From Opitutaceae bacterium (GTDB lineage Bacteria > Verrucomicrobiota > Verrucomicrobiia > Opitutales > Opitutaceae): a stretch of 9,459 bases of DNA. Within the stretch, counting starts at the first letter, position 1. Every line of letters begins with the position of its first letter. The stretch lies in contig JAITDF010000172.1 in assembly GCA_031282705.1 (NCBI GenBank), forward strand, positions 1 to 9,459. The letters are read 5' to 3'. Below, one piece after another: positions 1 through 4,896 of the stretch. The notes under the pieces were generated by a model. The model was given only the letters and a program-made list of their open reading frames with translations, ran no database searches and was not told where the DNA came from. Position numbers and translations under genes: made by a program.

Positions 1-112
1 CGGTAAAGTCCGCCACGACTTTCCGGCCATCGCAGGCTTGAAACTCAAACGTTTTTTGCTGACAGTGTGTTTGAGGCCGGCCGGCCGGTGATCCCTTTTC
101 TTTTGGTTTCAT
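1..112 (-). CDS. IS1380-like transposase, N-terminal fragment cut by the window edge
   Basis: A minus-strand frame opens with ATG at 112-110 and runs off the left edge after 37 codons with no stop. Residues 20-37 read KTFEFQACDGRKVVADFT. This resembles the conserved start of IS1380-family DDE transposases: a short basic/polar lead, then an F-x-F segment, a G-R-x-V-V-A-x-F segment and, beyond the edge here, normally GG and SSD-G. The enzyme would cut and paste its own insertion sequence. The first 19 residues are polar and not diagnostic. No clear ribosome site precedes the ATG. I could not locate the IS terminus: the AT-richer stretch 147-200 is the likeliest place, but no partner end is present to compare. 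The family call rests on a short motif, so another DDE family remains possible. Confidence 0.65.
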   Translation of the reverse strand, partial: MKPKEKGSPAGRPQTHCQQKTFEFQACDGRKVVADFT

Positions 113-146
113 AACAACAAGTTAAGGGCACCCCGGCCGGCCTCAA
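71..146. repeat. 14-bp perfect inverted repeat flanking the transposase start
   Basis: TTGAGGCCGGCCGG at 71-84 is the exact reverse complement of CCGGCCGGCCTCAA at 133-146, with 48 bases between. The transposase ATG (110-112) lies in the loop. In the transposase mRNA the upstream arm is leader and the downstream arm is codons 10-14. The arms contain GGCCGGCC, itself palindromic, so alternative pairings exist. It may be an mRNA structure limiting transposase translation, but no function is shown. Confidence 0.7.
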
Positions 147-362
147 GATTTTTTGGTGTGAAATATGCGGGCTAACCACTAATTAAGAAGTATTGCGGCT
201 AAGGGCGGGCTTCTCGCACGGGCACGGGCACGGGCATCGGGAATAGCGGGGAAGCAGTTTTCTCCAGCTGTTTTCAGTGAGACTGTGAAGTGCCGGTGCG
301 GCGAGGTTCCGGGGGCTGATAGGCGACGGGCGCGGGGGCTTCAGCGTCCCGTTTTCGGGGTT
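113..362. other. Intergenic region between transposase start and ptsI end
   Basis: No coding frame here is convincing. It contains the outer arm of the inverted repeat, a comparatively AT-rich stretch (147-200) that may include the insertion-sequence end, and a GCACGG hexamer repeated three times at 216-233 with a degenerate fourth copy to 240. No hairpin followed by a T-run is visible downstream of ptsI on the minus strand, so its termination signal is not identified. Confidence 0.6.
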
Positions 363-2129
363 TTATTCCACCATCATGCGTTCGTTGGTGAATTTTTCGC
401 ACATGGCGTAGATTTCCTCGGGGGATTCTTTTTTCAGCGCTTTCGCGGCCAGGGCGCGGGCGTCGGTCATTTTCATGGCGCGGACGAGATACTTCACGGG
501 GGCGATCAGCGGGGGGGTCATGCTGAGTTCGTCCACGCCGAGGCCGAGCAGGAGGGCGGCGTAAACGGGGTCGCTCGCCATTTCGCCGCAGACGCTGACT
601 TTGCGTTTTTGTTTGTGCGCCTCGGCGACGACGGTGTCGATGATGCGCAGGATCGCGGGGTGCGTGGGTTCGTAGAGGTGCGCGATGCGGTCGTTGCCGC
701 GGTCGATGGCGAGGGTGTATTGGATGAGGTCGTTGGTGCCGATGCTGAAGAAGCCGGACTTGCGGGCGAGGATGTCGACGGTGGCGGCGGCGCCGGGGAT
801 TTCGATCATGGCGCCGACTTGCATGGTTTCGTCGAAGGGGGTGGCGGAGCGGCGGAGTTCGGCGCGGCATTCGTCGAGGATGGCGTTGGCGCGGTCGAAT
901 TCGCGGGCGCCGCTGATCATGGGATACATGAGGAGGACTTTGCCGTGGGCGCTGGCGCGGAGGATGGCGCGGAGCTGGTCTTTGAAGAGGTCCACGTGTT
1001 CCAGGCAGAAGCGGATGGCGCGGAAGCCGAGGAAGGGGTTGGCTTCGGGGGAGAACATGTCGGGGTTGCCGGGCATGGGTTTGTCGCCGCCGAGGTCGAG
1101 GGTGCGGATGGTGACGGGGGCGCCGTCCATGGATTCGGCGGCGGTTTTGTAGGCGAGGTATTGTTCCTGTTCGGTGGGGATGCGGCGGTCGCGCAGGTAG
1201 AGGTATTCGGAGCGGAAGAGGCCGACGCCTTCGGCGCAGTTGTCTTTCACGAGCTGGAGTTCGTCCACTTTTTCAATGTTGGCGCGGAGGGGGACGGGGA
1301 TGCCGTCGAGGGTGATGGAGGGGCGGCGGTTGGCTTCGTGGAGGCGTTGTTCGACGCCGCGTTTCTGGAGCTGGATTTTTCCGTAGCGGAAGAGGGTTTG
1401 TTCGGAGGGGTTGAGGATGACGGAGCCGTCGTAGCCGTCCACGATGATCCAGTCGCCGTCTTTCACGCGTTTGGTGAGGTCGCGGAGGCCGACGATGGCG
1501 GGGCAGCGCATGGAGCGTGCGACGATGACGGCGTGGCTGGTCTTGCTGCCGCCGTCGGTGACGATGGCGATGGCGCGGCTGCGGTCGATGCCGGCGGCGT
1601 CGGAGGGGGTGATGTCGTTGGCGACGATGATGCGTTTGTCGGCGAGGCAGGCGAGGTTCTGGCCGGTCTGGCCGAGGAGGTTCTGGATGACGCGCTGGGC
1701 GACGTCGCGGATGTCGCCGGCGCGTTCGCGGAGGTATTCGTCGTCGATTTCGGCGAAGGCGCTGATGTAGCGTTGGGAGACGTTGTTGAAGCAGACTTCG
1801 ACGTTTTTCGAGGTTTGCTCGAATTCGCGTATGGTTTCGGCGATGAGGGCTTCGTCCTCCAGGACGAGGAGGTGTGCGTCGAAGATGCGGGCTTCCTCGC
1901 TGCCGAGGTTTTTTTCGACCTCGGCCTGGATTTTCTGGATTTGCTGGCGCGTGACGAGGAGCGCCTGTTCGAAGCGGGCGATTTCCTCCATGCGTTTGCC
2001 GGGGTCGATTTGGTAGGAGGGGAATTCGACGTCGCTTTTGATGTAGAGGAACACCTGCCCATATGCGATGCCTTGGGATGCGGCGATGCCTTGGGCGACG
2101 ATTTCGTTTTGGGCTCCGGGTGGTGGCAT
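363..2129 (-). CDS. ptsI: Phosphoenolpyruvate-protein phosphotransferase (PTS enzyme I)
   Basis: Cytoplasmic first enzyme of the phosphotransferase system. It takes phosphate from phosphoenolpyruvate onto a histidine and passes it to HPr. The 588-residue product matches the usual enzyme I length. An N-terminal swivelling domain carries the phospho-histidine in GGSKTSH (residues 193-199, His199). The C-terminal PEP-binding barrel shows GVGLFRSEYL (301-310), TIRTLDLGGDK (340-350), NPFLGFRAIR (364-373), EIPGAA (443-448), the signature FFSIGTNDLIQYTLAIDRGN (460-479) and active-site CGEM (514-517, Cys514). No GAF domain precedes it, so this is the sugar-type rather than the PtsP type. I chose ATG at 2129-2127. 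The frame continues to a TTG at 2228, but those 33 extra residues are Pro/Arg-rich and unlike the family. No clear Shine-Dalgarno sequence is visible. ptsH, often adjacent, is not in the window. ispE lies 156 bases upstream on the same strand. Stop is TAA. Confidence 0.96.
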   Translation of the reverse strand: MPPPGAQNEIVAQGIAASQGIAYGQVFLYIKSDVEFPSYQIDPGKRMEEIARFEQALLVTRQQIQKIQAEVEKNLGSEEARIFDAHLLVLEDEALIAETIREFEQTSKNVEVCFNNVSQRYISAFAEIDDEYLRERAGDIRDVAQRVIQNLLGQTGQNLACLADKRIIVANDITPSDAAGIDRSRAIAIVTDGGSKTSHAVIVARSMRCPAIVGLRDLTKRVKDGDWIIVDGYDGSVILNPSEQTLFRYGKIQLQKRGVEQRLHEANRRPSITLDGIPVPLRANIEKVDELQLVKDNCAEGVGLFRSEYLYLRDRRIPTEQEQYLAYKTAAESMDGAPVTIRTLDLGGDKPMPGNPDMFSPEANPFLGFRAIRFCLEHVDLFKDQLRAILRASAHGKVLLMYPMISGAREFDRANAILDECRAELRRSATPFDETMQVGAMIEIPGAAATVDILARKSGFFSIGTNDLIQYTLAIDRGNDRIAHLYEPTHPAILRIIDTVVAEAHKQKRKVSVCGEMASDPVYAALLLGLGVDELSMTPPLIAPVKYLVRAMKMTDARALAAKALKKESPEEIYAMCEKFTNERMMVE

Positions 2130-2197
2130 GTAGTGGTTTTTGCCGGCGTCCGGCGCGGGCGGATTTGGTCGGGAACAGCGCAAGGGCGGCGGGTTCC

Positions 2198-2228
2198 AGC
2201 ATAACGACAGTCGCGGCGGGGCGGTCAA
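2198..2228 (-). promoter_or_regulatory. Possible sigma70-type promoter for ptsI
   Basis: On the minus strand TTGACC (2228-2223) is followed after 19 bases by TATGCT (2203-2198), which matches TATAAT at four of six positions. Transcription would begin near 2190, about 60 bases before the chosen ptsI ATG. The spacing is longer than ideal and the -10 is imperfect, so this is a weak candidate. It would mean ptsI need not depend on read-through from ispE. Confidence 0.25.
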
Positions 2229-2285
2229 TCTTGGGTTTGGGGGATTTTTTCAGCTTTTCAGGGAGGGCGACGGGAAGTGATTTTT

Positions 2286-3491
2286 TCAGCGGATTTTTGT
2301 TTCCATGACAAAGGCGTCGCGGCCCCAGGCGGCGCGGATGCAGGCGGTGATGTCCGCCAGGGCGGGGGCGGGGAGCGTGTCCGGCAGCAGGGCGAAGCAG
2401 GCGCTGCCGCTGCCGCTCATCAGCACGGGCAGGGCGAATTTGCGGCGGAGTTTTTCGAGGAGGGCGGGGAGTGCGATGAATTTGCCGAGGACGGGGGGTT
2501 GCATGTTGTTGAACAAAAGCGCGCCGGGGCCGGCAAGCGCGGGGTCGCCGGGGGGCGCGGCCAGCCAGCGGCGGAGGCGGGCCTCGGCGTCGGGCGGCGG
2601 CAGGCAGGAGCGCGCGGGCGCGGCGGCCATGCGGGCATAGGCCCATGCGGTGGGGATGCCGAAAGCGGGTTTGAAGAGGAGCAGGCGGCGTCCGCGCAAC
2701 CGCACGGCGGCGGCGGGGGGGAGGGGTTCGATCCGCTCGCCGCGTCCGCGCATCACGACGGGGGCGTCGTGCAGGAACAGCGCGCAGTCCGAGCCGAGGG
2801 ACGAGGCGATTTGCGCGAGGCGCGCGGGCGGGAGCGGGGCGGGAGGGGCTGGCGCGGCGCGTGCGGCGGGCGGGAGCGCGGCGGACGGGTGCGTGGCGGG
2901 TGCGGCGGGCGCGGCGGCGGTGGCGGCGGGAGCGGCGCTGCCGGCGGCGGCGGCGCGCGCGGCGAGGAGGTTGAGCGCGCGCAGGGTCGCGGTGGCGTTG
3001 CTGCTGCCGCCGCCGAGTCCCGCGCCGACGGGGATGCGTTTTTCCAAAAAAAACCTCGCGCCGCCGGGCCAGCCCGATGCGGCGCGAAAGGCGCGCGCGG
3101 CACGCAGCACCAGATTGGTGCCGTCGAGCGGCATGGCGGGCGGCGGTGCGGCGGTGCCGCAGGCGGCGGCGGCGGCGGCGGCTTCGTCACCGGCGCTGGC
3201 GGCGGCGGGATGTGATGCGGCGGCGGTGTCAGCGGCGGCGGCGCCGCCGCCGGTCATGCTGTCCGTGCATTCGAGCGAGAAGGTGGCGTCCTCGTCCTGC
3301 CGCCCGGCCCTGCCTGGCCCCGCCCGGCCCCGCCCGGCCCCGCCCGGCGCGGCGATCTCGACGCGCAGCCGGTCGCCGAACTCCAGCGGCGCGACCACCG
3401 ACACCAGTTCGTGAAAGCCATCCGCGCGCCGTCCGGTGATGGCGAGGAAGAGGTTGATTTTGGCCGGGGAAAAGACGGTGACTGCGTCCAT
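2286..3491 (-). CDS. ispE: 4-diphosphocytidyl-2-C-methyl-D-erythritol kinase with low-complexity insertions
   Basis: Fourth enzyme of the MEP (non-mevalonate) isoprenoid pathway; it phosphorylates CDP-methylerythritol with ATP in the cytoplasm. GHMP-kinase landmarks appear in order: SPAKINLFLAITGRRADGFH (residues 8-27, with the usual catalytic Lys11), the ATP-binding loop IPVGAGLGGGSSNAT (153-167), SLGSDCALFL (231-240, expected catalytic Asp235) and MSGSGSACFAL (358-368). At 401 residues it is about 100 longer than typical IspE (roughly 280-310). The excess lies in three low-complexity stretches: Gly/Arg/Pro at about 48-64, Ala-rich at about 80-119 and Ala/Pro-rich at about 177-222. All motifs stay in one frame around them, so the gene looks intact. 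The ATG at 3491-3489 places the PAKIN motif at the normal distance from the N terminus. No strong Shine-Dalgarno is visible. It is divergent from pyrF, and ptsI lies downstream on the same strand. Confidence 0.95.
   Translation of the reverse strand: MDAVTVFSPAKINLFLAITGRRADGFHELVSVVAPLEFGDRLRVEIAAPGGAGRGRAGPGRAGRQDEDATFSLECTDSMTGGGAAAADTAAASHPAAASAGDEAAAAAAACGTAAPPPAMPLDGTNLVLRAARAFRAASGWPGGARFFLEKRIPVGAGLGGGSSNATATLRALNLLAARAAAAGSAAPAATAAAPAAPATHPSAALPPAARAAPAPPAPLPPARLAQIASSLGSDCALFLHDAPVVMRGRGERIEPLPPAAAVRLRGRRLLLFKPAFGIPTAWAYARMAAAPARSCLPPPDAEARLRRWLAAPPGDPALAGPGALLFNNMQPPVLGKFIALPALLEKLRRKFALPVLMSGSGSACFALLPDTLPAPALADITACIRAAWGRDAFVMETKIR
2826..2963 (-). repeat. Ala/Pro-rich low-complexity coding insertion in ispE
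   Basis: This stretch encodes residues 177-222 of IspE, almost wholly alanine and proline, from GCG/GCC/CCG codons. It sits between the GHMP ATP-binding helix and the LGSD motif, where ordinary homologues have a short connector. The reading frame is kept on both sides. It is probably a flexible surface loop grown by replication slippage. Confidence 0.75.
3135..3254 (-). repeat. Ala-rich low-complexity coding insertion in ispE
   Basis: This stretch encodes IspE residues 80-119, mainly alanine with some glycine, serine and proline, from GC-rich triplets. Ordinary homologues pass almost directly from the strand preceding it to the PLDGTNLV segment that follows at 121-128. The insertion therefore splits two segments that are normally close together. 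The frame is conserved on both sides. Confidence 0.75.
3301..3350. repeat. Five-copy 10-bp tandem repeat inside ispE
   Basis: The unit CGCCCGGCCC is exact at 3301-3310, 3321-3330 and 3331-3340; 3311-3320 differs at two positions and 3341-3350 at one. On the coding (minus) strand it encodes Gly/Arg/Ala/Pro at residues 48-64. Ten is not a multiple of three, so gain or loss of a single copy would shift the ispE frame. Confidence 0.85.
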
Positions 3492-3832
3492 GCGGCGTCA
3501 GCCAAGTGAATTTGCCCGCGCAATTGAAGACTGATGTTACGCGAAAGCGTCCGGGGCTTTGGCGGGACCGGCCTCCGCGCCCTCCGTGATGCCGGGGGTT
3601 TCGGAAAATGGGAGATATGGGAGAAATGGGAGATATGGGAGGCATGGTGTTCTCCAAGGTGCCATTTCTCCCATTTCTCCGAAACCACGGAGGCACCTCG
3701 CCAAAGTCCCGGACGCTTTCGCGGGACATCAATTGAGGCTTGAAAGGCGGCGCGGACGTGGCGGACTTGCCGGTGCCGGCGGCGGCGCCTTGCAAACGTG
3801 TCCGCGCCCGCGCTTGAAAAAACCTTGGCCAT
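3492..3832. other. Divergent ispE-pyrF spacer
   Basis: This spacer of 341 bases should contain the promoters of both genes. I cannot point to convincing -35/-10 pairs in it. Most of it (3521-3735) is a large inverted repeat, described separately. The remaining 3736-3832 is GC-rich and includes a 9-bp inverted repeat, GGCGCGGAC at 3749-3757 and GTCCGCGCC at 3800-3808, which could fold in the pyrF leader. No small gene is supported. Confidence 0.6.
3521..3735. repeat. Imperfect inverted repeat of about 215 bp, MITE-like
   Basis: Paired segments occur in nested order: CAATTGA (3521-3527) with TCAATTG (3729-3735); CGCGAAAGCGTCCGGG (3540-3555) with its exact complement at 3708-3723; CTTTGGCG (3557-3564) with CGCCAAAG (3699-3706); GTTTCGGA (3598-3605) with TCCGAAAC (3678-3685); and the GGGAGAAATGG purine repeats (3603-3642) with CCATTTCTCCC-type sequence (3662-3680). 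The whole could fold into one long stem. It has no reading frame of its own. It could be a non-autonomous mobile element or a decayed one; no target duplication is evident. Confidence 0.75.
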
Positions 3833-4582
3833 ATGCCCACCGACCTGATCCTCGCCCTCGACATGCCCACGCGCGAAGCCGCCGCGCCCATTCTCCGCCA
3901 GTTGCGCGGTTCGCTGCGCTGGGTGAAAATCGGCCTGCAACTGTTCACCGCGCACGGCCCCGATTATGTGCGCGCGGTGGCGGACGAGGGGTTTGACATT
4001 TTCCTCGACCTCAAGCTGCACGACATCCCGAACACCGTGGCCAGGGCGGTCGAGTCGCTCGCCGCGCTTCCCGTCGGCATGCTCACGCTGCACACGTGCG
4101 GCGGGCGGGAAATGATGCTCGCGGCCGACGACGCCCGGCGCGCGGCGAAACCCGGCCTGCTCCTGCTCGGCGTCACCGTGCTTACGTCGATGGATGCCGC
4201 GGGGCTGGCGGAGACCGGCGTCGCCGGCGCGCCCGGCGAGCAGGTGTCGCGGCTCGGGCGGCTCGCCATCGACTCGGGGTTGCGCGGGCTGGTGTGTTCG
4301 CCGCTGGAGGTCGCCGCGCTCCGCCGCGAGCTGCCGGCCGACGTGCGGCTCGTCACGCCCGGCATCCGGTTTGGCGGCGGGGGCGGCGGCGGCGGGGCTG
4401 GCGAGGGCGGAGGAGGAGCGGGTGGCGAGGCCGGCGGGGATGACCAGAAGCGTATCATGACGCCCGCCGGGGCCGCCCGCGCCGGGGCGAGCTACATCGT
4501 CGTGGGGCGGCCCATTTTGAAAGCGCCTTCGCCCGCCGAGGCCGCGGCAAAGATCCTGGCCGAGTTGCGGGGGGCGGGGTGA
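3833..4582 (+). CDS. pyrF: Orotidine 5'-phosphate decarboxylase with a Gly-rich loop insertion
   Basis: Last step of de novo UMP synthesis: it decarboxylates OMP to UMP in the cytoplasm. The 249-residue barrel shows LILALD (residues 5-10, Asp10), VKIGLQLF (31-38, Lys32), the catalytic FLDLKLHDIPNTV (57-69; Asp59, Lys61, Asp64), LLGVTVLTSMD (111-121), VTPGIR (174-179) and YIVVGRPI (221-228, Arg226). This is the short bacterial type. The normal phosphate-gripping loop after TPGIR, about a dozen residues ending in GDQ-R, is replaced by about 22 residues of Gly, Ala and Glu (181-202) before DDQKR. Catalytic residues remain intact, so I treat it as functional. The ATG at 3833 places the first beta strand at the very N terminus, as expected. 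It is the only plus-strand gene here, divergent from ispE and convergent with argA. Confidence 0.95.
   Translation: MPTDLILALDMPTREAAAPILRQLRGSLRWVKIGLQLFTAHGPDYVRAVADEGFDIFLDLKLHDIPNTVARAVESLAALPVGMLTLHTCGGREMMLAADDARRAAKPGLLLLGVTVLTSMDAAGLAETGVAGAPGEQVSRLGRLAIDSGLRGLVCSPLEVAALRRELPADVRLVTPGIRFGGGGGGGGAGEGGGGAGGEAGGDDQKRIMTPAGAARAGASYIVVGRPILKAPSPAEAAAKILAELRGAG
4373..4438 (+). repeat. Glycine-coding simple-sequence tract in pyrF
   Basis: A run of GGC, GGG, GGA and GCG codons encodes residues 181-202 of PyrF, nearly all glycine with some alanine and glutamate. It falls in the loop that in the family contacts the substrate phosphate. The tract looks like triplet slippage that preserved the frame. 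Confidence 0.8.
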
Positions 4583-4690
4583 ATTGCGCGGGGTGGGGTG
4601 AGTTGCGCGGGGCTTGCAAGGGAGGGGGCGGTGGCGTGGGGGCGCTGTCGGCGCAGCCGCGGACGTGGAAGGCGTCATCGCGGGCGGGGC

Positions 4691-4731
4691 GATGGACGAG
4701 AGACGATGGACGATGGACGACGGACGAAGGG
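4691..4731. repeat. 7-bp tandem repeat, GATGGAC type
   Basis: Read in phase from 4691 the heptamers are GATGGAC, GAGAGAC, GATGGAC, GATGGAC, GACGGAC, then a decayed GAAGGGC. It lies between convergent genes. The 7-bp period recurs in other spacers of this window with different units. Confidence 0.8.
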
Positions 4732-4760
4732 CAAGGGGCAATCGTCGCCGTCAACGCGGG

Positions 4761-4841
4761 CGGCGAAATAAATTTCGCCGTCAAAAGCGGTGACAAGTCA
4801 CCGCACTCCATACTCCGACGGCGGTATTTTATGGAGTGCGG
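4761..4841. repeat. Cluster of three palindromes
   Basis: First, 4761-4780 is a near-perfect palindrome, CGGCGAAAT / AA / ATTTCGCCG. Second, GCGGTGAC (4787-4794) pairs with GTCACCGC (4797-4804) across AA. Third, CCGCACTCCATA (4801-4812) pairs exactly with TATGGAGTGCGG (4830-4841) across 17 bases. The second and third share CCGC at 4801-4804, so they cannot both form fully. The block looks like a palindromic intergenic repeat element. Confidence 0.85.
4783..4804 (-). terminator. Probable intrinsic terminator of argA
   Basis: On the minus strand, 93 bases after the argA stop, the 8-bp perfect stem GCGGTGAC-TT-GTCACCGC is followed directly by TTTT. The loop is very tight (the inner pair would open) and the T-run is short. 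It is a reasonable but not strong rho-independent terminator. It belongs to the palindrome cluster. Confidence 0.5.
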
Positions 4842-4896
4842 GGCGGCTGGAAAGCCGGCGCGTCCGGCGGGGGCGGGAGCGCGGGGGGCGGGGCGG

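Larger units (their letters stand above)
4583..4896. other. Convergent pyrF-argA spacer
   Basis: This spacer of 314 bases lies between two stop codons. It carries a heptamer tandem repeat (4691-4731) and a cluster of three hairpins (4761-4841), described separately; one hairpin looks like a terminator for argA. 4583-4690 and 4842-4896 are G-rich without a recognisable signal. A minus-strand ATG frame from 4811 starts MECGDLSPLL. I believe similar strings recur as spurious ORFs in verrucomicrobial annotations, so I do not call it a gene. Confidence 0.6.

Noticed and set aside
285..2204. A 639-codon open frame on the plus strand
   Set aside because: It is antisense to ptsI with the same low-complexity composition. 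The minus strand carries every enzyme I motif.
2130..2228. Upstream TTG start for ptsI adding 33 residues
   Set aside because: The extra residues are Pro/Arg-rich and not part of enzyme I. They also overlap the best promoter candidate, and the ATG at 2129 gives the normal length.
1273..2646. A 457-codon minus-strand frame overlapping ptsI and ispE
   Set aside because: It is an out-of-frame Arg/Pro-rich reading of both genes with no recognisable motif.
4691..4731. Possible CRISPR-like repeats
   Set aside because: The units are 7 bp and directly contiguous, with no spacers and no cas genes.
4455..4811. Minus-strand frame starting MECGDLSPLL
   Set aside because: It is built from the palindrome cluster and heptamer repeat, and runs antisense into pyrF. 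It looks like a spurious ORF from a repeat element.
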